DNA from: Streptomyces eurocidicus
Lineage (GTDB): Bacteria > Actinomycetota > Actinomycetes > Streptomycetales > Streptomycetaceae
Direction of reading: 5' to 3'
DNA length: 64,000 bases
Assembly: GCF_002891295.1 (NCBI RefSeq)
Contig: NZ_LGUI01000009.1
Span: forward strand, 186,001-250,000
Of this stretch, positions 18,416 through 28,409 are shown in pieces. Below the pieces are notes generated by a model. The model saw nothing but the letters and a program-made list of their open reading frames with translations. It ran no database searches and was not told where the DNA came from. Every line of letters begins with the position of its first letter. Within the stretch, counting starts at the first letter, position 1. The position numbers and the translations under genes are program-made.

Positions 18416-19141
18416 ATGACCAGCCAGGACGTCCGGTACCCCCCTCACACCCCTTACATCCCCCGCGATCCCGGGCCCCCGGTGACCCTGGACCGCCGCG
18501 ACGGGCCGTACGGCGAGGTGGCGCTGCGCCGTCGGGGTGACATCCACGAGATCATCGCCAACGGCTGCTTCCTGATGGACACCTCCGACGGCCGCTCCGA
18601 GCGGCTGCTGGTCGACGCCGCGCTCGCCGCCCTGCCGCCCGGCCGGGAGCGCCCGTCGGTGCTGATCGGCGGGCTCGGGGTGGGGTTCTCGCTGGCGCGG
18701 GCGGCGGCCGAGCCGCGCTGGGGCCGGATCACGGTCGTGGAGCGGGAGCCCGCCGTCGTCGACTGGCACCGGACCGGCCCGCTGGGCGCGGTCTCGGCGG
18801 CCGCGCTGGCCGACCCCCGCACCGGGATCGTCCTCGCCGACCTGGTCGCGCACGTACGGACGGGCCCCGCCGCCGCGTACGACGCGCTCTGCCTGGACAT
18901 CGACAACGGACCGGGCTGGACCGTCACCGAGGACAACGGCGGCCTCTACTCCCCGGCCGGGCTCACGGCGTGCCGGGAGCGGCTGACGCCCGGCGGGGTG
19001 CTGGCCGTGTGGTCCGCGCAGCCGTCGGAGGAGTTCGAGGAAGCCCTCCGGAATGCCGGGTTCGAAGGGGTAAGAACCGAAGAGATCACCGTTGCCCGGG
19101 GCGTCCCGGACGTCGTCCACCTCGCGCTCCGCGCCGCGTAG
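18416..19141 (+). CDS. Spermidine-synthase-like SAM-binding protein
   Basis: 241 aa from ATG 18416, with GGAGG seven bases upstream. A Rossmann methyltransferase-type core is visible: VLIGGLGVGFSLA (SAM/dcSAM glycine loop), ITVVEREPAVVDWH (acidic residue after strand 2) and YDALCLDIDNG after strand 4. This is the pattern of the polyamine aminopropyltransferase superfamily. The short N-terminal domain and lack of the usual gatekeeping residues make true spermidine synthesis uncertain, and many actinomycete homologues are called spermidine synthase-like. It stands alone, 90 bp before a two-component system. Confidence 0.75.
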   Translation: MTSQDVRYPPHTPYIPRDPGPPVTLDRRDGPYGEVALRRRGDIHEIIANGCFLMDTSDGRSERLLVDAALAALPPGRERPSVLIGGLGVGFSLARAAAEPRWGRITVVEREPAVVDWHRTGPLGAVSAAALADPRTGIVLADLVAHVRTGPAAAYDALCLDIDNGPGWTVTEDNGGLYSPAGLTACRERLTPGGVLAVWSAQPSEEFEEALRNAGFEGVRTEEITVARGVPDVVHLALRAA

Positions 19142-19231
19142 CCGTCCCCCGCCACCTGCCCGTACTCTGCTTGCCACAGTGGCAAAGGACTGGCCGGGAA
19201 GCAGAGCGGGAAGACGCTAGGGGCGGGGCGC

Positions 19232-19969
19232 ATGGAGCAGACACACATCAGCCCGAGCGGGGCCGCGGGCTCCGCGGGGGCCCAGCGCCGGGTCCTGGTC
19301 GTCGAGGACGACCGGACGATCGTCGACGCCATCGCGGCCCGCCTGCGGGCCGAGGGGTTCCAGGTGCGGACCGCCGGTGACGGACCCGCGGCGGTGGACA
19401 CCGCCGAGGCGTGGCAGCCGGACCTGCTGGTCCTGGACGTGATGCTGCCGGGCTTCGACGGCCTGGAGGTCTGCCGGCGCGTACAGGCCCAGAGACCGGT
19501 GCCCGTGCTGATGCTCACGGCCCGGGACGACGAGACGGACATGCTCGTGGGCCTGGGCGTGGGCGCCGACGACTATATGACCAAGCCGTTCTCCATGCGG
19601 GAGCTGGCCGCGCGGGTGCACGTGCTGCTGCGGCGGGTGGAGCGGGCGGCGCTGGCCGCGCACACCCCGCGCAGCGGCATCCTGCGGCTGGGCGAGCTGG
19701 AGATCGACCACGCGCAGCGGCGGGTGCGGGTGCGCGGCGAGGACGTGCACCTGACGCCGACCGAGTTCGACCTGCTGGTCTGTCTGGCGAACACACCGCG
19801 GGCCGTGCTCTCCCGCGAGCAGCTGCTCGCGGAGGTGTGGGACTGGGCCGACGCCTCCGGCACCCGCACCGTGGACAGCCACATCAAGGCGCTCCGGCGG
19901 AAGATCGGCGCGGAGCGGATCCGTACGGTCCACGGCGTCGGCTACGCGCTGGAGACCCCGGCGGCATGA
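19232..19969 (+). CDS. OmpR/PhoB-family response regulator
   Basis: 245 aa. The receiver domain has VLVVEDD near the start, phospho-acceptor Asp in LLVLDVMLPGFDG, and the conserved Thr and Lys in LMLTARD and DDYMTKPFS. A winged-helix DNA-binding domain ends in the family motif SHIKALRRKIG...RTVHGVGYAL. The stop codon overlaps an ATG (ATGA at 19966), and the kinase gene follows, so this is a two-component pair lying directly ahead of kgd. The same gene order is remembered from S. coelicolor. The signal is unknown. Confidence 0.95.
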   Translation: MEQTHISPSGAAGSAGAQRRVLVVEDDRTIVDAIAARLRAEGFQVRTAGDGPAAVDTAEAWQPDLLVLDVMLPGFDGLEVCRRVQAQRPVPVLMLTARDDETDMLVGLGVGADDYMTKPFSMRELAARVHVLLRRVERAALAAHTPRSGILRLGELEIDHAQRRVRVRGEDVHLTPTEFDLLVCLANTPRAVLSREQLLAEVWDWADASGTRTVDSHIKALRRKIGAERIRTVHGVGYALETPAA

Positions 19970-20120
19970 CCGGCCGCGGGGGCGACGGACGGGGCGGGCC
20001 GGGCCCTGCCCCGGCCGGACCGGCGAGGGCGGCGCGCGGGCCGGCGACCGGCCGGCGGCCCCGGCGGGGCTGGGCGGCCGGGTCTGGGAGGCGCTGCGCC
20101 CGCTGGATCCCTACCGGTCG

Positions 20121-21140
20121 GTGAAGGCGGCGCTGGGCGCGCTGGTCATCGGCTCCGTGGTGATAACGACCTTCCTGGTGTTCGTGGCGATCCAGTCGGC
20201 CACCGAGCTCCGGGTGATCACGGTCTTCTCGATCATCGCCTCGCTGCTGATAACCCAGTTCGTGGCGCACGGCCTGACCGCGCCCCTGGACGAGATGACC
20301 GAGGTCACCCGGGCGATGGCGCAGGGTGACTACACCCGCCGGGTGGGGGCCGGGCGGCGGGACGAGTTCGGCGACCTGGCCAATGCCTTCAACCGGATGG
20401 CGGCCGACCTGGAGGCGGTGGACACCCATCGCAAGGAGCTGGTCGCCAACGTCTCGCACGAGCTGCGCACCCCGATCGCGGGGCTGCGGGCGGTGCTGGA
20501 GAACGTGGTGGACGGCGTCTCGGCGGCCGATCCGGAGACGATGCGCACGGCGCTGCGGCAGACCGAGCGCCTGGGGCGGCTGGTGGAGCAGCTCCTGGAC
20601 CTGTCCCGGCTGGACAACGGGGTGGTGCCGCTGCACGCGCGGCGCTTCGAGGTGTGGCCCTATCTGGCGGGGGTGCTCAAGGAGACGAGCATGGCCAACG
20701 GCTCGGGCTCCTCCCCCACCGCCCGTAAGGACGTCCATCTGCACCTGGACGTGTCGCCGCCGGAGCTGACCGCGCACGCGGACGCCGAGCGGCTGCACCA
20801 GGTCGTGGCGAACCTCGTGGACAACGCCGTCAAGCACAGCCCTCCGCACGGGCGGGTGACGGTCCGGGCCCGCCGGGGCGAGGGGGCCCAGTCGCTGGCG
20901 CTGGAGGTGCTGGACGAGGGTCCGGGCATCCCGGAGGCGGAGCGGCACCGGGTCTTCGAGCGGTTCAACCGGGGCGGCTCGGGCCAGCAGGGGCCGGGCA
21001 CGGACGGGGGTACGGGACTGGGTCTGGCGATCGCCCGCTGGGCGGTGGATCTGCACGGCGGCAGCATCGGAGTGGCCGAATCCCCTCAGGGCTGTCGCAT
21101 ACAGGTCACTCTTCCGGGAAGGCCGCGTGATCAAAGTTGA
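20121..21140 (+). CDS. Sensor histidine kinase (HAMP, HisKA, HATPase); start region disturbed
   Basis: 339 aa from GTG 20121. One N-terminal membrane segment pair (VIGSVVITTFLVFVAIQS, FSIIASLLITQFVAHG) and a HAMP linker lead to the HisKA motif NVSHELRTPI with the phospho-His. The ATPase N box follows (VANLVDNAVKH), then G boxes (DEGPGIPE, GTGLGLAIAR). GTG 20121 has no ribosome site, yet the same frame upstream encodes a plausible RVWEALRPLDPYRS segment with no start codon. An ATG overlapping the regulator stop (19966) opens a 52-codon frame ending at 20124. A one-base deletion between 19966 and about 20070 would join that ATG to the kinase, giving about 391 aa. Confidence 0.88.
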   Translation: MKAALGALVIGSVVITTFLVFVAIQSATELRVITVFSIIASLLITQFVAHGLTAPLDEMTEVTRAMAQGDYTRRVGAGRRDEFGDLANAFNRMAADLEAVDTHRKELVANVSHELRTPIAGLRAVLENVVDGVSAADPETMRTALRQTERLGRLVEQLLDLSRLDNGVVPLHARRFEVWPYLAGVLKETSMANGSGSSPTARKDVHLHLDVSPPELTAHADAERLHQVVANLVDNAVKHSPPHGRVTVRARRGEGAQSLALEVLDEGPGIPEAERHRVFERFNRGGSGQQGPGTDGGTGLGLAIARWAVDLHGGSIGVAESPQGCRIQVTLPGRPRDQS

Positions 21141-21391
21141 CGTAGGGTCGATGGCGGAAGCACACATTCGAGGGAGTGTGGGGCCCGCTCAGGCGAACCC
21201 TGATGACCTCGGACGATGCCCGGACCAAGCGGAACCCGGTGTGTTTCCCGCCAAGTCATGCCTCGAAACCCGTCCGGGAATGTGACTTGCGCGACTGCTG
21301 GCCCGGGTGGCCTGCATCAACCGGCCGGACAGGCGTAGCCTTTATTTCCGCTGTCCATCACCTTGTGAAGCGGAAGAGGGCGGTTGCCGCC

Positions 21392-24300
21392 GTGTCGCCA
21401 CAGTCCCCCAACACCTCGAGCATCTCGACCGGCCGAGACGGGCAGGGCAAGAGCCCTGCCGATGTCTTCGGCTCCAATGAGTGGCTCGTCGACGAGATCT
21501 ACCAGCAGTACCTCCAGGACCCGAACTCGGTCGACCGAGCCTGGTGGGACTTCTTCGCCGACTACAAGCCCGGCCAGGCCGCGGCCGCGCCGCCGACGGC
21601 GCTGACGGGGGCCACGCCCCCCAGCCCGCCCGGCCCGTCGCCGCACCCGCCGCGGCGCAGGCGGCTCCGGCCGCCGCTGCCCAGACTCCGGCCGCCCCGC
21701 GCAGCCGGCTCCGGCCGCCCGGCCCAGGCGGCTCCGGCCGCCAAGGCCCGGCCGCCCCCGCGCAGGCTCCCGCCAAGCCGGCCGCGGCCGCGCCGGCGAA
21801 GCCCGCCGCCAAGGCTCCGGAGAAGGCCGCCCCGGCCACCGAGGCGCCCGCGGGTCCCGAGTACGTGACGCTGCGCGGCCCCTCGGCCGCCGTCGCCAAG
21901 AACATGAACGCCTCCCTGGAGCTGCCGACGGCCACGTCCGTCCGCGCCGTCCCGGTGAAGCTGTTGTTCGACCAGCGCATCGTGATCAACAATCACCTCA
22001 AGCGCGCCCGCGGTGGCAAGGTCTCCTTCACGCACCTCATCGGCTACGCCATGGTGCAGGCGCTGAAGCTCATGCCGTCCATGAACCACTCCTTCACGGA
22101 GAAGGACGGCAAGCCGACCCTCGTCAAGCCCGAGCACGTCAACCTCGGCCTGGCGATCGACCTGGTCAAGCCCAACGGTGACCGCCAGCTCGTGGTCGCG
22201 GCCATCAAGAAGGCCGAGACGCTCAACTTCTTCGAGTTCTGGCAGGCGTACGAGGACATCGTCCGCCGCGCCCGCGTCGGCAAGCTGACGATGGACGACT
22301 TCACCGGGGTCACCGCCTCGCTGACCAACCCCGGCGGCATCGGCACCGTGCACTCCGTGCCGCGCCTGATGCCCGGCCAGGGTCTGATCCTCGGCGTCGG
22401 CGCGATGGACTACCCGGCCGAGTTCCAGGGCACCTCGCAGGACGCCCTGAACCGCATGGGCATCTCCAAGGTCATGACCCTGACCTCGACGTACGACCAC
22501 CGGGTGATCCAGGGCGCCGCCTCCGGCGAGTTCCTGCGGATCATGGCCCAGCTGCTGCTCGGCGAGAACGACTTCTACGACGAGATCTTCAAGGCCCTGC
22601 GGATCCCGTACGAGCCGGTCCGCTGGCTGCGCGACATCGACGTCTCCCACGACGACGACGTCACCAAGGCCGCCCGGGTCTTCGAGCTGATCCACTCCTA
22701 CCGGGTCCGCGGCCACGTCATGGCCGACACCGACCCGCTGGAGTACCGCCAGCGCAAGCACCCCGACCTGGACATCACCGAGCACGGCCTCACCCTGTGG
22801 GACCTGGAGCGCGAGTTCGCGGTCGGCGGCTTCGCCGGCAAGGCGATGATGAAGCTGCGCGACATCCTGGGCGTACTGCGCGACTCGTACTGCCGCACCA
22901 CCGGCATCGAGTTCATGCACATCCAGGACCCGAAGCAGCGCAAGTGGATCCAGGACCGGGTCGAGCGCGGCCACTCCAAGCCGGAGCGCGAGGAGCAGCT
23001 GCGCATCCTGCGCCGGCTGAACGCGGCCGAGGCGTTCGAGACCTTCCTGCAGACGAAGTACGTCGGCCAGAAGCGCTTCTCGCTGGAGGGCGGCGAGTCC
23101 GTCATCCCGCTGCTCGACGCGGTGCTGGACGCGGCCGCCGAGTCGCGCCTGGACGAGGTCGTCATCGGCATGGCCCACCGTGGCCGCCTCAACGTCCTCG
23201 CCAACATCGTCGGCAAGTCCTACGCGCAGATCTTCCGCGAGTTCGAGGGCAACCTCGACCCGAAGTCGATGCACGGCTCCGGCGACGTGAAGTACCACCT
23301 GGGCGCCGAGGGCACCTTCACGGGCCTGGACGGCGAGCAGATCAAGGTCTCGCTGGCCGCCAACCCGTCGCACCTGGAGACCGTCGACCCGGTCGTCGAG
23401 GGCATCGCCCGCGCCAAGCAGGACATCATCGGCAAGGCCGGCACGGACTTCACGGTCCTCCCCGTCCAGCTGCACGGCGACGCGGCCTTCGCGGGCCAGG
23501 GCGTGGTCGCGGAGACGCTGAACATGTCGCAGCTGCGCGGCTACCGCACCGGCGGCACCGTGCACATCGTCATCAACAACCAGGTCGGCTTCACCGCGCC
23601 GCCGGAGTCCTCGCGCTCGTCGATGTACTGCACCGACGTCGCCCGGATGATCGAGGCGCCGATCTTCCATGTGAACGGTGACGACCCGGAGGCCGTGGTC
23701 CGCGTCGCGCGGCTCGCCTTCGAGTTCCGCCAGGCGTTCAACAAGGACGTCGTCATCGACCTGATCTGCTACCGCCGCCGCGGCCACAACGAGTCCGACA
23801 ACCCGGGCTTCACCCAGCCGCTGATGTACGACCTGATCGACAAGAAGCGCTCGGTGCGCAAGCTGTACACCGAGTCCCTCATCGGTCGTGGCGACATCAC
23901 GCTGGAAGAGGCCGAGCAGGCGCTGCAGGACTACCAGGGCCAGCTGGAGAAGGTCTTCATCGAGGTCCGGCAGGCCGACACGACCCCGGCCCCGCTGGAG
24001 GTCCCGGTCCCGCAGACCGGCTTCCCGGTCCAGGTGAACACCGCGATCTCCCAGGAGGTCGTCAAGCGGATCGCCGAGTCGCAGGTCACCCTGCCCGAGG
24101 GCGTCACGGTGCACCCGCGTCTGCTGCCGCAGCTGCAGCGCCGCGCGGCCAGCGTCGAGGACGGCACGATCGACTGGGGCATGGGCGAGACCCTGGCCTT
24201 CGGTTCGCTGCTGATGGAGGGCACCCCGGTCCGGCTCGCCGGCCAGGACTCCCGCCGCGGCACCTTCGGCCAGCGGCACGCGGTGCTCGTCGACCGGGAG

Positions 24301-25218
24301 ACCGGCGACGACTACACCCCGCTGCTGTACCTCTCCGACGACCAGGCGCGCTACAACGTCTACGACTCGCTCCTCAGCGAGTACGCGGCGATGGGCTTCG
24401 AGTACGGGTACTCCCTGGCCCGCCCGGACGCGCTGGTGCTGTGGGAGGCCCAGTTCGGTGACTTCGTCAACGGCGCCCAGTCGATCATCGACGAGTTCAT
24501 CTCCTCCTCCGAGCAGAAGTGGAACCAGACCTCTGGTGTCACCCTGCTGCTGCCGCACGGCTACGAGGGCCAGGGCCCGGACCACTCCTCGGCCCGTGTC
24601 GAGCGCTTCCTCCAGCTCTGCGCGCAGGACAACATGACGGTCGCCATGCCGACGTCGCCGTCGAACTACTTCCACCTGCTGCGCTGGCAGGTCCACAACC
24701 CGCACCACAAGCCGCTGATCGTCTTCACCCCGAAGTCGATGCTGCGTCTGAAGGCCGCGGCGTCGAAGGCGGAGGAGTTCACCACCGGTTCGTTCCGTCC
24801 GGTGATCGGTGACGACACCGTCGCCACGGCGGACGTCCGCAAGGTCGTCTTCTGCTCGGGCAAGGTCTACTACGACCTGATCGCCGAGCGCGAGAAGCGC
24901 GGCGCGAACGACACGGCCATCGTCCGCATCGAGCGTCTGTACCCGCTGCCGGGTGCCGAGCTCCAGGCGGAGATCGCCAAGTACGCCGGCGCGGAGAAGT
25001 ACATCTGGGCCCAGGAGGAGCCGGCGAACCAGGGTGCCTGGCCGTTCATCGCGCTCAACCTGATCGACCACCTGGACCTGGCCGTCGGTGCCGACATCCC
25101 GGCCCGGGAGCGACTGCGCCGGATCTCCCGGCCGCACTCCTCCTCCCCGGCGGTCGGCTCGGCCAAGCGCCACCAGGCGGAGCAGCAGGCGCTGGTCGCC
25201 GAGGTCTTCGACGCCTGA
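21392..25218 (+). CDS. kgd: Multifunctional alpha-ketoglutarate decarboxylase/dehydrogenase E1-E2 fusion, with a frameshift in the linker
   Basis: Starts at GTG 21392 and would be 1275 aa if one missing base is restored. The N-terminal E1o tail (NEWLVDEIYQQYLQDP, WWDFFADY) is in one frame. From about 21620 the protein continues in the frame one base back: an Ala/Pro linker, the E2-like succinyltransferase domain ending STYDHRVIQGA, then the thiamine-diphosphate E1 domain with GMAHRGRLNVL, HGDAAFAGQGVVAE and NNQVGFT, and the pyrimidine-binding and C-terminal domains. It feeds 2-oxoglutarate into succinyl-CoA with the shared E3. A C6 run at 21617-21622 is the likeliest site of the lost base. 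The enzyme is central to the TCA cycle, so a sequencing error is favoured over inactivation. Confidence 0.93.
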
Positions 25219-25237
25219 CCTCGTCCGAGGTGACCAA

Positions 25238-25281
25238 GGGGTCGGCCCCCGTCGCGGAAGCGATGGGGGCCGACCCCTTTT
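25238..25281. terminator. Strong intrinsic terminator after kgd
   Basis: An 18-bp stem (25238-25255 with 25260-25277, one G-T pair) with a GGAA tetraloop, followed by TTTT. It lies between kgd and the convergent FxsT-like gene and is the clearest terminator in the window. Confidence 0.9.
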
Positions 25282-25305
25282 CCCGTTCTTTCCCCGTTCG
25301 CGGCC

Positions 25306-28300
25306 TCAGCCCAGGTAGGGCTCGAAGTCCCAGTACGGCCTGGCCCGCTGGCGGGCGGACAGGGCGTGCGGGTGCTGGGCGCCCAGGGTGCGGGTGAGCC
25401 GCTGGAGGGCGTCCTGCTCGACCTTGGTGGCCTCCTCGTGCTCGCGCACGGCCCGCAGGTCCATGGCGAGGGCGACCTCGCAGGACAGGGTGAGCGGGTG
25501 GTCCTCGCCCAGGGCGTGGCGCGAGCGGCGCAGGGTGTCGCGGCTGAGCTCCAGGGCGCCGTCGAGCCGGCCGGTGAAGTTGCGGCCCGCGGCGGCGTTG
25601 AGGGCGCAGCCCAGCACCCAGGGGTGGTCGGGGCCGAGGGTGGCGGCGAGCCCGGCGTAGGCGGCCTCGAACATGGTGAGCGCCTCGGCGCGCTCACCGG
25701 CGGCCTGGAGGACCAGGCCGGTGTTGGTGAGCATCCCGGTGGTGATGGGGTGGGCGGGGCCGAGCAGGGCCCGGAACCCGGCTTCGCCCTCGGCGATCAG
25801 CTCCCGGGCCTGGCCGAGGTCGCCGTGCTCGCGGGCGTGGTTGCCGTGGTCGACGACGAGGCCGATGGTGGCGTAGTGGCCCCGGCCGTGCACCTGCTCC
25901 ATCTGTTCGAGCAGCAGGGCCATGGCGGCGCCCACGTCCTGGAAGCCGCCGGCCCGCCGCTCGCACAGCAGGAGGTTGTGGCGGGCGCGCAGGGTCTGCG
26001 GGTGGTGCGGGCCCAGGACCTGGAGGTGGAGCCGCATGCCGAGCTCCTGGCGGGCCAGGGCGTCCCGGTAGCGGCCCATCATCCGCAGGTCGCGGGCGCA
26101 GGCGATGCCGGAGACGAGGGTGGCGGCGTGCCGGGCGCGGAGCAGGGACTCGCGCCTGCGGAGGTTCTCCAGGTCGGTCTCGTAGGCGTCGGCGTAGCGG
26201 CCGAGGAGTCTGAGGCCGACGCCGAGGTTGTGCGCGGCGTTGAGGGTGAAGTAGTCGTCGGGGCCGAGGAGTTCGTCGGCGGTCTCCAGGACCTGGCGCT
26301 GCATCTGGAGGGCCTCGCCGTACTGGCCGAGGTAGCGCTGGTCGGCGGCGAGGCAGCTGGTGGCCGTCATCAGGGCGGTGGGGTCGGCGGCCGGGACCGC
26401 CTCGCGCAGCCGCGCCAGGATGTCCCGGTCGAGCTCGAAGGCGGGGCGGAAGACGCCGTACGAGCGCATGATGTTGCCCTGCTGGGCGGTGAGGTCGAGC
26501 ATCCGCCGGTGGTCGGGCGGGAAGAGCTCGGACCAGCGGGCCCGGACCTGCTCGGCGAGCTCCATGCCGGTGCGGAACTCGCCGCTGCGGTGGCAGTAGC
26601 GCAGGCAGTTGAGGACGGTCTCCTGGACGCGGCGGTCATGGCTGCCGAGGGCGCCGGAGGGCTCCAGGTGGGGCAGGAGTTCGGCGTAGCGGGGCCAGAG
26701 CCGGGAGTCCTGGGGGTTGCCGGGGTCGGCGGCGGCCAGCATCCGGCGGACGACGCGGCGGTGCGCGCGGTACTCGTCGGGCGAGGTGAGGCGGCCGACG
26801 ATGTCGTGGACGAGCCGGTGCATATGCACGGACTCCTGCTCGGGGCCGGGCTCGCCGGGGACGGTGCCCCGGGTGTCGCGGGTGAGCACGGAGTAGTTGA
26901 CGAGGGAGTCCAGGGCGCGGGTCCAGCCGGGCAGGTCGCCGGCGAGCCAGGTGAGGTTCTCGGGCAGCTGGTCGGGCGGGAGGTGGCGGACCAGGCCGAT
27001 GGGGATGCGGCCGGGCGCGAAGGCGGTGCACAGGGTGAGGAGTTCCACGGCGTGCGGCTGGGTCTCGCGGAGCCTGTTGATCAGTATCGACCAGGAGGTG
27101 AGGGAGGAGCGCGGGACGCCGTCGAAGTCGCCCTGGTCGGCGAGGCCGGAGAATTCGCCGTCGCGGACCATGCGCAGATAGTCGGCGACGTCCATGTCGG
27201 ACTCGCCCAGCCAGGCGGCGGCCTGGACGAGGGCGAGCGGGATGTCGCCGAGCTCGGCGGCGACCTCGGCGGCCTCGGCGGCGGTGATGCGGGGCGCGCG
27301 GCGCATCAGATAGCCGGTGGACTCGTGCCGCTGGAAGCCGGGGACCTCCAGCGGGACGGCCCCGGTGGTGGTCCAGCTGCGGTTGCGGGAGGTGATCAGG
27401 ACATGGCCGGGGCCCTCGGGAAGCAGATCGGTGTCGATCTCGTCCCAGCCGTCGAAGATCAGCAGCCAGCGGCCGTACGGCTCGCCGCGGCGCAGCGCGT
27501 CATGGACGGCGCGGATCCGCTCGCCGGGCTCGGAGCCGCTGACGAGGCCCAGCTCGGGGGCGAGTTCGCCGAGGCGCTCGCGCTGGGTGCCGCGCATGTC
27601 GGAGTTGACCCACCAGATGACGTCGTAGTCGGAGCTGAAGCGGTGGGCGTACTCGGTGGCGAGCTGGGTCTTGCCGATGCCGGACATGCCGAGGAGGGTG
27701 CAGACGGCGGTGCCCTGCTCGGCGTCCATCAGGTGTTCCTGGAGGCGGTTGAGGAGGTCGTCGCGGCCGGTGAAACGGGCGTTGCGGCGGGGCACTTCGC
27801 CCCAGACGGCCGGCGGGTCGTTGGGGTAGCGGGTGCCGGGGCCGTCGGGGAGGGTGCGGCGGGCGGCGCCGGTGGGCAGGGAGAGGCGGCCGAGCAGGCG
27901 GCGCTCGGCCTCCTGGGAGCCGATGCCCCACAGGTCGACGGGTTCCAGGACGGCGGTGGCGGGCAGCAGGGAGCGGTTGGTGAGGTTCACGGCGGCGAAG
28001 CGGTCGGCGTTCTCGGCGACGACGCCGCGCAGGGCCTCGCTCCACTCGCCCTCGCGGCGGGGGCCGAGCTCGAAGAACCAGTCGCTCAGGACGAGCAGCA
28101 GCCGGCCGGAGGCGAGCAGCAGATCGCCGAGGGCGGTCTCCAGGGGGACCTCGCGGCGGGGGTCCCAGCGGTGCAGGGTGACCCGGTGGCCGTGGCTCTC
28201 CAGGCGGTGGGCGATCCAGGTGGCCCAGGGCCGGTGGAACCCGGCGAAGACGACGACGAAATGTTCGCTCCGATGACCCGGACGCGTCTGCGCACCGGTC

Positions 28301-28311
28301 CGTTCGCTCAT
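25306..28311 (-). CDS. FxsT-like STAND protein: TIR-like domain, NB-ARC NTPase, tetratricopeptide repeats
   Basis: 1001 aa from ATG 28311, with GAGGGAG upstream. Residues about 15-150 form a TIR-like fold (HFVVVFAGFHRPWATWIAHRL, LLLVLSDWFFELG). The NB-ARC core carries Walker A GMSGIGKT (208-215), Walker B WLLIFDGWDEID and the sensor HVLITSRNR. After a winged-helix region, residues from about 540 on are TPRs with the alternating GPxHPxTL and LGPDHP loops of this family. It matches the TPR proteins of FxSxx-COOH (Fxs) RiPP systems and, more widely, TIR-STAND proteins of conflict systems. It is the last gene of the minus-strand cassette and probably senses a ligand with the repeats, then oligomerises. 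Whether the TIR domain hydrolyses NAD is not shown by the sequence. Confidence 0.88.
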   Translation of the reverse strand: MSERTGAQTRPGHRSEHFVVVFAGFHRPWATWIAHRLESHGHRVTLHRWDPRREVPLETALGDLLLASGRLLLVLSDWFFELGPRREGEWSEALRGVVAENADRFAAVNLTNRSLLPATAVLEPVDLWGIGSQEAERRLLGRLSLPTGAARRTLPDGPGTRYPNDPPAVWGEVPRRNARFTGRDDLLNRLQEHLMDAEQGTAVCTLLGMSGIGKTQLATEYAHRFSSDYDVIWWVNSDMRGTQRERLGELAPELGLVSGSEPGERIRAVHDALRRGEPYGRWLLIFDGWDEIDTDLLPEGPGHVLITSRNRSWTTTGAVPLEVPGFQRHESTGYLMRRAPRITAAEAAEVAAELGDIPLALVQAAAWLGESDMDVADYLRMVRDGEFSGLADQGDFDGVPRSSLTSWSILINRLRETQPHAVELLTLCTAFAPGRIPIGLVRHLPPDQLPENLTWLAGDLPGWTRALDSLVNYSVLTRDTRGTVPGEPGPEQESVHMHRLVHDIVGRLTSPDEYRAHRRVVRRMLAAADPGNPQDSRLWPRYAELLPHLEPSGALGSHDRRVQETVLNCLRYCHRSGEFRTGMELAEQVRARWSELFPPDHRRMLDLTAQQGNIMRSYGVFRPAFELDRDILARLREAVPAADPTALMTATSCLAADQRYLGQYGEALQMQRQVLETADELLGPDDYFTLNAAHNLGVGLRLLGRYADAYETDLENLRRRESLLRARHAATLVSGIACARDLRMMGRYRDALARQELGMRLHLQVLGPHHPQTLRARHNLLLCERRAGGFQDVGAAMALLLEQMEQVHGRGHYATIGLVVDHGNHAREHGDLGQARELIAEGEAGFRALLGPAHPITTGMLTNTGLVLQAAGERAEALTMFEAAYAGLAATLGPDHPWVLGCALNAAAGRNFTGRLDGALELSRDTLRRSRHALGEDHPLTLSCEVALAMDLRAVREHEEATKVEQDALQRLTRTLGAQHPHALSARQRARPYWDFEPYLG

Positions 28312-28409
28312 GCGCACGTCTCCCTCGTTGCTCGGCGCCCGCGGCGGTGGGGTGCGGCACGGCGGTCAAGATTACCGTAAGTCACCGCCCGATGACGATG
28401 TGTCGGGCA

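Noticed and set aside
21562..25173. 1203-codon frame opposite kgd
   Set aside because: It is an antisense shadow of a highly conserved enzyme, with no start signal or domain.
25366..28380. 1004-codon plus-strand frame opposite the FxsT-like gene
   Set aside because: Composition is Gly/Val-rich without motifs. The minus strand has Walker motifs and TPRs.
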